Source: Arsenophonus melophagi (GTDB taxonomy: Bacteria; Pseudomonadota; Gammaproteobacteria; Enterobacterales; Enterobacteriaceae). Taken from it: a DNA stretch of 64,000 nucleotides. The stretch's first letter is position 1; every line of letters begins with the position of its first letter. The DNA lies in contig JAVYJS010000003.1 of NCBI GenBank assembly GCA_032378655.1, positions 1 to 64,000 on the forward strand. The letters are read 5' to 3'. The translations under genes were made by a program, and so were the position numbers. Below, piece after piece: positions 9,593 through 19,494 of the stretch. The notes under the pieces were generated by a model, which was given only the letters and a program-made list of their open reading frames with translations, was not told where the DNA came from and ran no database searches.

Positions 9593-11150
9593 ACATCTCC
9601 TTTGCATTATCAAAAATAAAAGAATTCGAGAATTTTGTTTTAATGGACTCATCACGATATGCACTGAAAAAGATAAATTACTGATTACGATAAAAGCGCA
9701 CCATTTAATATCGTAGAGAGAGTCTTGTAGGTGTAATGAATAAGCTAACGGTAATATTGGTAATTCTTTTACCAATAAAGATTGGTTTTTAGAATAATCA
9801 CGAATGTGTGATAAAATATTTTGGTTTATCAAACTATTACGTAACATTTTACCTCAGTAAAGGTTGTACCATTGTCTTAAGTTAGTATGCGAGCCAACTA
9901 TTTGGCTACTTAGTAGTAAGCTAAAAACTATCCAGATCATTGTTATATATTGAGAAATCTTTAATCAGCATATGATAGTTGTAATCATTCAGTTTATTTT
10001 CTAATAAACGACTTTCGCTTGGGCAAATTTTTACTTTTAGTCCTACCTTCTTTAAATCTACCTTAATAAAGTCTGAAGTTTTAACTGGTTAATGTTATAT
10101 GATTGCACAATAATTCGCACATCAAGATTCCATTTCATCTTTGATGAGTCAAACTCTGAAAGTATTTGTTTAGCGTTTTCTGGATTATAATCAGTTGCTT
10201 TAAGGTTCTTAATTATAAGCTAAAAAACTCTTGGTAAGAAAGAGGCGGTTATGTTAAGACTGCGACAATAAATTAATGCTATTAATCTTTTATTATTAAA
10301 AGTTAGGCAATATTCATTCAAGTTATCCTTGATAACTGTAAACGAGCATCTATATGCACTATCGTTACTTGACTAGCAGATGGATAAGCTAAGAAATCGC
10401 ATGCTCCTGTTAACAATTTAGATATGCTTCCTGCACCATCTGTGCTATGATCTATGGCTATTTTCATTAAAAGGTTACCTTTCCAACAATTATAATGGCA
10501 TGTAAGTTTAATACATTGACCGATGTGATAACTTACTGATATAAAAGGGCCCGTGCCAACATGTTGCCACTCTATAAATGCTTTTATGATTAATTTTATT
10601 TAGATATTCTGCATCTTCTTTTAAAGAAGATTAAATCATAACATGTAGCTACATGCTAAAAACAATGCATCAAGTTTATATAATTTATAATTTAATAGTA
10701 TACTTAGTCTCTCTTTCTGATACTATAAATATTGCTAGCTAATAGCAGGCTAGTAAAGTAGGGGTACTTGCCACTACCAACATAATAAGGATTTTTGTAT
10801 CAAAAATACGAGAGAAACTACACAAAACATCATCGGTATTGAATGTTCGTGTCGGTACAAAACCGATCTGTAGTGTGAAATAGAATATTACGTTTTCAAT
10901 AGAGACGATAAGTAGCTCACTTATCAAGGGATTTCCAATGTGAGGCGAGTTCTGAATTAAGCGTACTTGTAAATGGATTAACCTCTAATAACCGATTATA
11001 AATTTAAGTACCTAGTTGATCAATAATAAGTATTGTGTTGGTAAATTGAGGATTAAATTTAATGGCCATACTGTTAATGCAATAGATAAAACTAGTTTAA
11101 TGTATTGTTTTTTTGGAAAAAGTTTCTGCTAATGTATTTTTATACTTAAA
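9593..11150 (-). pseudogene. sapA: sapA pseudogene (periplasmic binding protein)
   Basis: Ordered fragments of SapA are readable across the stretch in shifting frames. Near the 5' end are FNPQFTNTILIIDQ, RLLEVNPF and FVPTRTFNTDDVL. In the middle (about 10100-10200) is DYNPENAKQILSEF. At the 3' end is QSLLVKELPILPLAYSLHL (about 9730-9785). Internal stops and frameshifts separate them. SapA is the solute-binding protein upstream of sapB in E. coli, so position and strand fit. The last relic segment is now in frame with sapB without a stop. The N-terminal signal peptide is not recognisable. Confidence 0.93.
9595..9601 (-). promoter_or_regulatory. sapB ribosome binding site
   Basis: AGGAGAT on the minus strand stands four bases before the sapB ATG at 9592. 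It is among the strongest ribosome binding sites in the window. It shows that the in-frame upstream extension (to 9847) is SapA remnant and not part of SapB. Confidence 0.85.
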
Positions 11151-12070
11151 CTTATTAAATAATCCATAAAATTAGATACCATTTTGTAAAACCTATTATT
11201 AGTTTACATTAGCTTTATTATCACTTAACTATCTACAAACAATAAGATAGAATTAATGATAGTATTAGTTATTTATTGAAATACCAAACAAATCGTCTTC
11301 AAAACGATTTGAAGAGATATATTTTATAGCTTCATAACTTATGAAGTATTTTTTAGCATTTTTTGCTCACTATTTTCAGTATTACTGATTTTATTTACAT
11401 TTTGATCATTTAGAAAATGATACTTTTAGTCATCATCTGTTATTTAATCAAAATGGTTAGGCTAAGATATAAATATATAAAAAAAATTTTCTTTTCTTTT
11501 AATTGTGTACTCATTTCTTACTGTTCAAGAAAGATGAATAAATTGCGTTTGTAACATATATTATGTGCTATGTATGGTTTCCCTGTTAGGTAAGAAGAGA
11601 AGATACACAAAAACAATTCAATTCAATAATTAAAGAAATAGAATATAGGTTAATGAATTTTTAGTTCATAAGGATTATGAGTACTTTATTGATATGATTA
11701 ATAAAAAAATTATTGAATGATAAAAACCAGAGCCAGTGTTAGTTGATTATAAATAAGTTGCTTTTATAGCTGTTATCCTGTCAAGGTATAGTAATCAAGA
11801 TTACGTTCTCAAACATTGAGAGTAGGTTGAATAGCAAAGTTATTATATGAATGCAAGATAGTAGAGTTATCAGGTAAGCAAAATTAGAGTGATGATTACG
11901 CAACATTGAAAGCTCATGATGAAACATGTAAGAGATTAGTTACATGAAAAAGAAAACTAAAAAGACTAATCTATTAGTAGTCAAATTAATCATGCAAAGG
12001 AAATATCATAGATCTTATATTAAAGAATGGGCTTTATTGCTCTTTATTATCTTCATAACAAATATCTTTT

Positions 12071-12094
12071 TTTTGTAATGTTAACATTACAAAA
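12071..12094. repeat. 24-bp perfect palindrome
   Basis: TTTTGTAATGTT is followed directly by its reverse complement, with no spacer. There is no neighbouring gene. Confidence 0.85.
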
Positions 12095-12338
12095 GACCAT
12101 TGCCTTAATCATAGCTATTTCGGTACATCCTAGTTATTAAAGTGAGATGAGTGCTTCAACTAATGCAATTAGTGAAGAGAGTTGCAATACGTAAAAGAGA
12201 TAACAGTGCTAGAAATTATTCTAGTTAATGAGCCCTTATAGTTATATAAGACCTAAAATTAGGGATAATTATTATGGAATATGCAATAGTATTTTAAATT
12301 AATTACATGTTCAGCATGTGAACAACTGTGTTTTTTGA

Positions 12339-12378
12339 TCATAACTACTACTTTATTTAGGTAAAGTAGTAGTTATGA
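12339..12378. repeat. Hairpin, 17-bp arms, 6-nt loop
   Basis: Arms 12339-12355 and 12362-12378 pair perfectly around TTTAGG, within the desert. Confidence 0.88.
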
Positions 12379-13338
12379 CTACTTGTAATTGAGTATTATT
12401 TATCTATTGCTATCATTTATTCATAGCGTCTATTGATTACTATAAACTATTTTAAGTGATCAATGAAGATCATGTTCTGTGCTGCTGAACAGAAGCATTA
12501 TATAAACGTCATCATCCAGGTATAAGATTACCTGGTAGGTATAGTACAATATACAATATATTGTATATGTTTATTTCTTTTATCTCATAGTAAAAAATAA
12601 AAAAAGAAATAAATTACTAAAATAGTACATCGATTTATTTGATTTTCTATCAATAGAAAAGAGCTTACAGCTAAGGTATGTAAAGAATCAGTATCTGCAT
12701 TTTTCTTTCATACGTTGATCAGCAAGAATAATAAAAAGATAAAATTGAGATAGTAGTATACTATTTTACTTAACTATAATTCACTTTCTTTAAAGAATTA
12801 AAGCAAAAGCTTCTTTTAAAAAGAACGATATTATAACATACATCATATGTATGATACGAATTTCTAAAAACGGAGTTCATAGTGATCCATTAGTTTAAAT
12901 TATAAGAAAGTGAAGCGTTTTTGAAAGACAAAAATATCTTAATTTCATTATCATTGATCTATTATAAACGCGCTAATACCGCTAAACGGTAAGTAATAAT
13001 TAGAGACTATTATGTACAGTGTTAACGATATATTGATAGATATTTAAACCTAATGAGCTACTTGCGTTCTCAATTATTTAATTAATTGAAATTATCCTTA
13101 ATATAGGAGGATAGAAGGATAAATATAATCAATCCATATTCATTTCGTATTTTATTACGGCATAATATGCCACACACAATGACTTTTGTTTGTCTTCAAA
13201 AATATAGAAGCGTTATCATTTACCATATTAATATTGCTCAACGCTCTTTCATAAGAGAGCAAAGCTAAAATTAAATTTATTAAAATTGTACGCATTTGTT
13301 TTGCAAACGTAAATTTTACGATTTTAATCTTTAATTAA

Positions 13339-13362
13339 AGAAGCTATTAGCTAATAGCTTCT
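13339..13362. repeat. 24-bp perfect palindrome
   Basis: AGAAGCTATTAG is followed directly by its reverse complement, with no spacer. Confidence 0.85.
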
Positions 13363-13468
13363 GATCTGATTGCTAAATGGTTATAAAATAATTAGAAGCT
13401 TTGATCATTAGCTAGCAATGAATACGTAATAAATATTTGTGCAAAACCACTATCAATTCTAATTGTAG

Positions 13469-13497
13469 TTCAATAGAAATTGACAATTTCTATTGAA
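13469..13497. repeat. Hairpin, 14-bp arms, 1-nt loop
   Basis: TTCAATAGAAATTG and its reverse complement are separated by a single A. Confidence 0.85.
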
Positions 13498-14610
13498 TAG
13501 TATTTTAACATAAAGTGATTTTATCAAATCAATAAAACTAAAAAAAACAGATACTTTTAGTCGGATTATGGCCTCCAGCTAAAATGTCATAGTTAGTTAT
13601 GATATTTAAAATTGTTCTATTGATGCATAGTTTCTGAATAGTTTCTGTTGCTGAGTTAAATAGAAAGATATACAATTTCTTATTAAAGAAAGATACAGCA
13701 ATGCTAACATCTGCTGGCATTAGTTAGCTTGGTATCCTTGGTATCAATGAGCTGTTTCTGTAACAGAAACATGGAAGAATTAAAAGATCATTAGATCCAA
13801 TCGGCTTGTTAAATAATCGTATTGGTAGACGTGCATTAGATGTAATAATTTATAAAACATATCTACACATATAAATAAAACTTTTACATTTTTTTGTAAA
13901 ATATCTCTATTTATGATCATTAAGAAATAGGTATTTAAATTTGATATGACGGTGATTCGCGCAATAAAATATTTGAAGTTCATTAAACATGCATAAAGTA
14001 AGTAATATTTTACCATCTGTATGGTTTTATATATTAACGACTAAGGTCAATTCTGCTTCTTGGCACAGAAAAGAAGATATAATACCGAATACTGAAATAA
14101 TTTGAATAATTTTTATAGCAACCATTAAAGGAATATAGGTTAATGAGTAATTTCATTCATGAAATTACTAAAAAATTCTTTTGTCACTTTTATTAAAGTG
14201 TTTACAGAACGATAGATTAATGCCATGTCTTAATAAAGAGTGAAAAAACACAATCACCCCTGTTAGAGATAATTACGATTGCCTGAGATGCATCATGCAT
14301 TAGTTAATCTTTCATTCTTTTCATGCCTTTGAATGGCATGCAATACAAAAAATTAAAAATAAAACCAATTCGATTTAAAAAGTTTTTATATTAAAACTAT
14401 GGTTTTTATATTTTCTAACGTCTAGAAGAAAAGATAGGAAACTATTGTCCACTTCACTAGTTATATTTTAATTTTTTAAAATAGAAATAATTACCACACG
14501 CTGTAAATTGGCTTACAGCGAACAATTTTATTACGCGTGGAGTAAATATGCTCCATGAGCTACTTGGTATTCAGAAATACTTAGTATTCAGAATATACCA
14601 TCAAGAGTTG

Positions 14611-15555
14611 TTAATCATGTATATTATCAAGATCACCATAAAGTGATGGCATACCTATAGGTCTAGTTTTGAATCTACGGTGTAACCACATGTATTGCTC
14701 AGGTGCTTGCATAATCTCTTTCTCAATTAATTTATTCATAAAAATTGCGGTAGCAATTTCATCTTGTTGTGGAAAATGGTTTATTGCTGGTTGAATTAGT
14801 AGTTCATAACCTTTAGCTTTAGCTAATCGTTTTGGAGTAAAAGGTATTAAGACTAGATCTACAAGCTTTGCTAGAATATGCGTTCCTATAGTAGTTGCAG
14901 TTTGCTTTACTGCAAAAAAAGGCACAAAAACACTTTTTTTTGGGCCATAATCATGATCGGGCGCATACCATAAAATTTCTCCTTGTTTAAGATTACTAAT
15001 CATGCCTTTGATATTTTTTCGATCAAGCATGCATTTATTAGATCTCAATCTTCCTTTGGTTTGTAACCAATCCATAACTGGATTATCATTTGGGCGATAT
15101 ACCCCAACACCAGGATTTAATATACCAAAAATACGCGCACCTAATTCAAGTGTAAGAAAATGAATTCCTATCACGATAATCCCTTGCCCTTTTAACTGAA
15201 CTTTTTCAATATTATCTTTACCTTTGATAGTAAATAAACGCTTTATTCGCCTATCAGGCCAGAACCATGCCATTCCAGTTTCAAACAATCCCATACCTAC
15301 TGATTCAAAATTTTTATTAATTATTTGTTTGCGCTTATGTGCACTCATGCTAGGAAAACATAATTCTAAATTACGTTCTGCAATTAAAAGACGTTTTTTT
15401 AGAACGTATTTTGATAAACGCCCAATGCGAATCCCTATCCAATAGATAATAGGATAAGGTAATAAAATTAATAAATAAAGAAGCCCAATTCCTACCCATG
15501 TTAACCAATACTGGGGATGTAAATATGAAAGTTTAAAAGGAGATACTTTTATCAT
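14611..15555 (-). CDS. lpxL: Lipid A biosynthesis lauroyltransferase LpxL (HtrB family)
   Basis: This inner-membrane acyltransferase adds a secondary acyl chain from acyl-ACP to Kdo2-lipid IVA. The match to E. coli LpxL is strong along its length: LHPQYWLTW near the start, RNLELCFP, NFESVGMGLFETGMAWFWPD, the catalytic HX4E box HFLTLE, GVYRPNDNP, WYAPDHDYGP and PEQYMWLHRRFKTRP near the end. LpxP is a close paralogue and cannot be fully excluded. An upstream ATG at 15585 is in frame, but 15555 aligns with the family start. A membrane anchor lies near residues 15-40. It suggests that LPS is still made. Confidence 0.92.
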   Translation of the reverse strand: MIKVSPFKLSYLHPQYWLTWVGIGLLYLLILLPYPIIYWIGIRIGRLSKYVLKKRLLIAERNLELCFPSMSAHKRKQIINKNFESVGMGLFETGMAWFWPDRRIKRLFTIKGKDNIEKVQLKGQGIIVIGIHFLTLELGARIFGILNPGVGVYRPNDNPVMDWLQTKGRLRSNKCMLDRKNIKGMISNLKQGEILWYAPDHDYGPKKSVFVPFFAVKQTATTIGTHILAKLVDLVLIPFTPKRLAKAKGYELLIQPAINHFPQQDEIATAIFMNKLIEKEIMQAPEQYMWLHRRFKTRPIGMPSLYGDLDNIHD

Positions 15556-15924
15556 CTTCGTTATGGTAGCCAGTATTAATATCATCTAGTATAGCATTTT
15601 GCATATAGTGTAGCACTTTTCTAGTAAAACTGAAGCAATAACTATATATTGAATGACCATTTCTTCCTTAACTACTAGCGTTCTTTAGCATAGTAGTTTA
15701 ATAGAAATTTTATACTTAAAGAGATAAAGTATTATGACTTATATAACTCTTGCAAAAGATTAGCAATAATTTTTTTTAAAAATTAAATAGATATTTATTG
15801 TACCAGGAATAAATGATGGATAACAGTTATAAAATTTGCTATTGATAACTACAAGTGGAGATTTGATTATATCATATTAATAATATATATTATTAATATG
15901 ATATGCTTCTATTAAGCACTAAAA
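15556..15924. other. Divergent intergenic region lpxL/gloC
   Basis: AT-rich region between divergent genes that should hold both promoters. I cannot assign -10/-35 boxes with confidence in such AT-rich DNA. The 36-bp palindrome at 15869-15904 is its main feature. Confidence 0.5.
15869..15904. repeat. 36-bp perfect palindrome upstream of gloC
   Basis: Two 18-base arms made almost only of A and T meet with no spacer, and the repeat ends 20 bases before the gloC start codon. It could be a protein-binding site, a promoter-proximal hairpin or a product of inverted duplication. Confidence 0.88.
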
Positions 15925-16557
15925 ATGAAATTTAAAATTATTCCTGTAACCGATTTTATGCAAAATTGCACACTAATTTGGGATGAAAAGCATTTAGATG
16001 CTGTTATTATTGATCCTGGTGGTGACATAGAAATATTAATTACAGAAATTGAAAAGCGAGCATTAAATTTACAGTATACTTTGTTAACTCATGGTCATCT
16101 TGACCATGTAGGTGGATGTGCTGCTATCGCATCATATTTTTCAGTTCCAATTTTTGGACCGCAAAAGGAAGATGAATTCTTGATTAAAGGATTAGCAGCA
16201 CAAAGCAAAATATTTGGTATAGAAAAATATGCTGCTTTTACGCCAGATCGCTATCTGCAAGAAGGAGATGAAATTCGCTTTGCTGATATTCAACTAACTG
16301 TCTTACATTGTCCTGGGCATACACCTGGACACGTAGTATTTGTTAATCATACCGATAAGCTAATTTCCATGGGAGATGTACTTTTTAATGGCGGCATTGG
16401 CCGAACGGATTTTCCTAAAAGTAATCGCGAGACATTGATACATTCAATTAAAACAAAAATTTTACCTCTCGGTGATGATTATCATTTTACTTCTGGTCAT
16501 GGTCCAATGTCTAGTTTAGCTAATGAGCGACAATATAATCCTTTTTTACAAGATTAA
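15925..16557 (+). CDS. gloC: Hydroxyacylglutathione hydrolase GloC (YcbL), metallo-beta-lactamase fold
   Basis: The 210-residue product matches E. coli YcbL/GloC (215), a small type II glyoxalase that hydrolyses S-lactoylglutathione in methylglyoxal detoxification. The metal-binding motif THGHLDHVGG is at about residues 53-62, with further ligands in HCPGHTPGH and a late SGHGP. It lies next to aspC, convergent with it, as in E. coli. No clear ribosome binding site is visible at the start; the family alignment fixes it. Confidence 0.95.
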   Translation: MKFKIIPVTDFMQNCTLIWDEKHLDAVIIDPGGDIEILITEIEKRALNLQYTLLTHGHLDHVGGCAAIASYFSVPIFGPQKEDEFLIKGLAAQSKIFGIEKYAAFTPDRYLQEGDEIRFADIQLTVLHCPGHTPGHVVFVNHTDKLISMGDVLFNGGIGRTDFPKSNRETLIHSIKTKILPLGDDYHFTSGHGPMSSLANERQYNPFLQD

Positions 16558-16614
16558 TCTTACAAGGCTAAAGCTGATAGTTATGACGTAAACTATTTAA
16601 ATGCATCCTTTTTT

Positions 16615-17805
16615 CTATAAAACGTCCATAATAGCATGACATAGAGGAAGCATATTTTCTAAGGTTAAGCCAGCTACATTAATCCTCCCTGAAGTAATTA
16701 TATAAATTGCATGCTTTTCACGTAGCTGCATTACTTGCCTTTCAGTAAGGCCGCTAAAAGAGAACATGCCTTTTTGTTTGCTTATAAAACTAAAATCTTG
16801 CTTTACGCCTTTTTCGCGTAAAGTATTTACAAATAATAGCCGCATCCGTTTGATGCGGCTTTGCATTCTTATTACTTCTTCGATCCACTCTTTTTTTAGT
16901 ATTTTATCCGATAAAATAGTAGTCACTATAGCTGCGCCGTGAGCTGGAGGATTGGAGTAATTTGCGCGAATAATTGATTTTATTTGACTAAATGCTCGCT
17001 CAGCTTGCTCACTATTATTAGCAGTAATGGTACAGGCACCAACACGTTCATTATATAATCCAAAATTTTTGGAGTAGGAGCTGGCAATAATAATTTCCGG
17101 ATTTTTTTTAGCAAAAATACGTAATCCTTGTGCATCTTCATCTATAGTTTTTGAAAAGCCTTGATAAGCAAAATCAAAAATGGGTAACAAGTTTTTTTCT
17201 GCTGTTAGCGTTGAGAGTATTTCCCACTCTTCTATGGTTGGATCGATTCCAGTAGGGTTATGGCAACAACCATGCAGTAATAGAACATCACCTCGTTGAG
17301 CATGCTCTAAACTAGCTAGCATGCCATCAAAGTCTAGAGTATGATGCTCAGCATCATAGTAATTGTAATAACAACTCTTCAGACCGCTTGTTTTAAATAT
17401 ATTTTCGTGATTTGGCCAGCTTGGTTGGCTGATCCAGACGCGCTTAGCACATGTCTGTGTTGCAAGAAACTCAGCAGCAATACGCAATGCGCCAGTTCCA
17501 CCGGGCGTTTGAGCAGTTCGAGCACGACTTTCAGAGAAAATTTTGTTATGATTACCAAACAGCAAAATTTGAGTAACGTCGGCAAATTCAGCTATTCCAC
17601 TAATATCAAGGTAATTTTTTGTTACTTCCTGATCTAAAAGATATTTTTCTGCTTTTTTAACAGAAGTAAAAATAGGGGTTTTGCCTGACTCATCCTTATA
17701 AACACCAATACCTAAATTGATTTTTTTTTTGCGTGGATCAGCATCAAATTTCTCTGCTAAACCTAAAATAGGATCCGCGGGAGCAGAAATAATATTTTCG
17801 AACAT
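16615..17805 (-). CDS. aspC: Aspartate aminotransferase
   Basis: The 396-residue, PLP-dependent, fold-type I class Ialpha aminotransferase has the same length as E. coli AspC. It interconverts aspartate and 2-oxoglutarate with oxaloacetate and glutamate. The PLP lysine is Lys246 in SSYSKNFGLYNERVG. Also present are HGCCHNPTGIDPT and FDFAYQGF, which contribute to PLP binding. Several residues differ from E. coli near the active site (for example GRINVAGLT with the substrate-binding Arg retained). It sits between gloC and ompF, as in E. coli. Confidence 0.96.
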   Translation of the reverse strand: MFENIISAPADPILGLAEKFDADPRKKKINLGIGVYKDESGKTPIFTSVKKAEKYLLDQEVTKNYLDISGIAEFADVTQILLFGNHNKIFSESRARTAQTPGGTGALRIAAEFLATQTCAKRVWISQPSWPNHENIFKTSGLKSCYYNYYDAEHHTLDFDGMLASLEHAQRGDVLLLHGCCHNPTGIDPTIEEWEILSTLTAEKNLLPIFDFAYQGFSKTIDEDAQGLRIFAKKNPEIIIASSYSKNFGLYNERVGACTITANNSEQAERAFSQIKSIIRANYSNPPAHGAAIVTTILSDKILKKEWIEEVIRMQSRIKRMRLLFVNTLREKGVKQDFSFISKQKGMFSFSGLTERQVMQLREKHAIYIITSGRINVAGLTLENMLPLCHAIMDVL

Positions 17806-17898
17806 ATTTAGAATTCCAGTAACTCAATTGTTATTTAGTAATCTAGAAACGTTAGACTAACGTGATGAAAATGCTTTGCCAATACTCTCTGATAAAAA

Positions 17899-17944
17899 TA
17901 AGGTAAATTTGTGATATTAGTTAAGGTAAATTTGTGATATTGGT
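17899..17944. repeat. 23-bp tandem duplication
   Basis: Two adjacent copies of a 23-base unit beginning TAAGGTAAATTTGTGATATT, differing at one base, lie upstream of aspC. It looks like a recent slippage duplication. Confidence 0.88.
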
Positions 17945-17975
17945 TTAAGTTGGCATGATCTGGTTCATTAATCAC

Positions 17976-18015
17976 TAAAGCGAGAAGTAGCAATGATACG
18001 CTACTTCTCGCTTTA
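17976..18015. terminator. Likely ompF terminator hairpin, 15-bp arms
   Basis: TAAAGCGAGAAGTAG pairs with its reverse complement around a 10-base loop, about 40 bases past the ompF stop codon. It is relatively GC-rich and well placed for a highly expressed porin. No strong T tract follows on the minus strand, so termination is inferred. Confidence 0.6.
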
Positions 18016-18053
18016 CCTTTTCGCTTTTATCTTTAATCGCAGTTAAGCAATAT

Positions 18054-19175
18054 TTAGAACTTGTAAACTAATCCTAAACCAACTAGGTTTTTACTACAAA
18101 GACCATATTTATTGACAAAACCATCATTGCTATTGATTAGATTAATTTTGTAATCAATAACTGCGGTTAGATCTTTGTTGAAATAGTAAAAAGCACCTAA
18201 CGAGATGTATTTCACTAAATCGTTCTCTGATGGGTAGGTAGTATCACTTAAATTTTTACCTGTAGATTGCACATAAGCAATCGATGGCTTCAGATTGATT
18301 TCGTTAAATAGATACTGACCAACTAATTCAAAGTTTTCAGTTTTGTGAGCGGTTTTTTCCATGTCAGTACCATTAACTATTCTACCAAATCTACTCATAT
18401 TATGGGCTTCGCCATAAACGGCTGCTAAATATAAGTTATTTGCATTATATTTGATACCTGCGTTCCAACCTTCAGAGTGCTTACCTCCAGCGCTACTTTT
18501 CTGTAGATTATCATCAGTCAAGTTACGAACTGCTCTAGCGTAACTACCACCCAGTGTAATACCCCAACCTAAATCGTAACTAGTCGAAATAGCAAAGCCT
18601 TGACCATTACTTGTCAAGTAATGTTTGCTGCCTGCTGCATTATTTATAGTATTTTTACCTTTATACTGTATGGCGAATTTCAATGAATCTTTTAGACCGA
18701 AGAAACCAGTATTACGGTAAGTTAGTAGGTTGTAGTTATTGAGGCTGCTTTCACCCCGAGGTATAGTATCTGATCCATAAAGAGGCAATACTCCGGTCCA
18801 AGCATTGGGATCATATAGAACACTATGGTTTCTACCATAGTCTAATGAACCTAAGTCATTGGCTTTTAAACCAATAATAGCTAGACGGTTTGTATTTCCA
18901 TTACCAGCTGGACTCTTATTGGTTTTAGTTTCCCATTCTACATGACTAAAAGCAGTCAGTTGATCAGAGATTTGACTACTGCCTTTAATACCAAGGCGAA
19001 CCTGAGAATAATCGCCACTACTGCTACTGCTTTTATTAAAAAGGTGATTAACATCAACTGTACCGTATAGATCCAGTTTATTACCATCTTTGTTATAAAT
19101 TTCAGCTGCATTTACTGTACTAGCTCCAGTTATCAATGCCGGGATAACTATTGCAAGAATATTGTGCTTCATCAT
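18054..19175 (-). CDS. ompF: Outer membrane porin OmpF
   Basis: A general trimeric diffusion porin. The start is ATGATGAAG preceded by GAGGGTAATAATA, the same leader arrangement as E. coli ompF; an in-frame ATG at 19190 is not the family start. A signal peptide (MMKHNILAIVIPALIT...NAA) is followed by mature AEIYNKDGNKLDLYG. The central part has alternating beta strands with DYGRNHSVLYD (loop 3 region), and the C-terminal residue is Phe (VYKF), needed for BamA-dependent assembly. The position between aspC and asnS identifies it as the ompF orthologue. Its retention implies a true outer membrane. Confidence 0.95.
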   Translation of the reverse strand: MMKHNILAIVIPALITGASTVNAAEIYNKDGNKLDLYGTVDVNHLFNKSSSSSGDYSQVRLGIKGSSQISDQLTAFSHVEWETKTNKSPAGNGNTNRLAIIGLKANDLGSLDYGRNHSVLYDPNAWTGVLPLYGSDTIPRGESSLNNYNLLTYRNTGFFGLKDSLKFAIQYKGKNTINNAAGSKHYLTSNGQGFAISTSYDLGWGITLGGSYARAVRNLTDDNLQKSSAGGKHSEGWNAGIKYNANNLYLAAVYGEAHNMSRFGRIVNGTDMEKTAHKTENFELVGQYLFNEINLKPSIAYVQSTGKNLSDTTYPSENDLVKYISLGAFYYFNKDLTAVIDYKINLINSNDGFVNKYGLCSKNLVGLGLVYKF

Positions 19176-19342
19176 TATTATTACCCTCATTGGTGTTATT
19201 CAGACACATAACTCTACCAAAATAATCCCCAACCATTGGGAATTATTTTAAGAGTTTACTTCCTTATCACTTCTGCGTCTAGTGTGAGACTGATAGATAT
19301 TTTAGATCAGCAATGATACAAAATATAATATTTATAACTAAT

Positions 19343-19388
19343 AGAATTATTATTTATAATGTTTTAGAAAATTATAAATAATAATTCT
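19343..19388. repeat. Hairpin, 18-bp arms, 10-nt loop
   Basis: Arms 19343-19360 and 19371-19388 are exact reverse complements around GTTTTAGAAA, in the asnS-ompF gap. Confidence 0.88.
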
Positions 19389-19450
19389 AAAAATGCAAAT
19401 AAAATAGAACTTGTCGATATGTATAATGTGTTTAATACACTATCGGAATA

Positions 19451-19478
19451 ATCCTATAAAAAAATATTTTTATAGGAT
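19451..19478 (-). terminator. Likely asnS terminator hairpin, 12-bp arms
   Basis: ATCCTATAAAAA pairs with its reverse complement around AATA, 17 bases beyond the asnS stop. Position suggests a terminator; the U tract is inside the stem, not after it. Confidence 0.5.
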
Positions 19479-19494
19479 GAATAGGATTAAATAG

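Larger units (their letters stand above)
11151..14610. other. 3.5-kb gene desert
   Basis: No intact gene and no relic I can name. Short open frames (for example 13538-13720 and 13780-14016) look like chance. Structured elements are hairpins or palindromes at 12071-12094, 12339-12378, 13339-13362 and 13469-13497, smaller ones near 11287-11309, 11331-11348 and 14145-14168, and a 16-base exact repeat GAATATAGGTTAATGA at 11641 and 14131. Confidence 0.5.
19176..19494. other. asnS-ompF intergenic region
   Basis: It contains the ompF promoter and leader and the asnS 3' side. An imperfect hairpin lies near 19216-19252, in the ompF leader or promoter region. Two perfect hairpins (19343-19388 and 19451-19478) are listed separately. 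OmpR sites cannot be assigned by eye. Confidence 0.5.

Noticed and set aside
9593..9847. 85-codon N-terminal extension of sapB
   Set aside because: It encodes the C-terminal remnant of SapA (KELPILPLAYSLHL), and the sapB ATG at 9592 has its own strong ribosome binding site.
10739..10927. 62-codon open frame
   Set aside because: It is a piece of the sapA pseudogene (FVPTRTFNTDDVL), not a separate gene.
13538..14016. Two short minus-strand frames
   Set aside because: Low-complexity, AT-driven composition, no ribosome binding site and no recognised domain.
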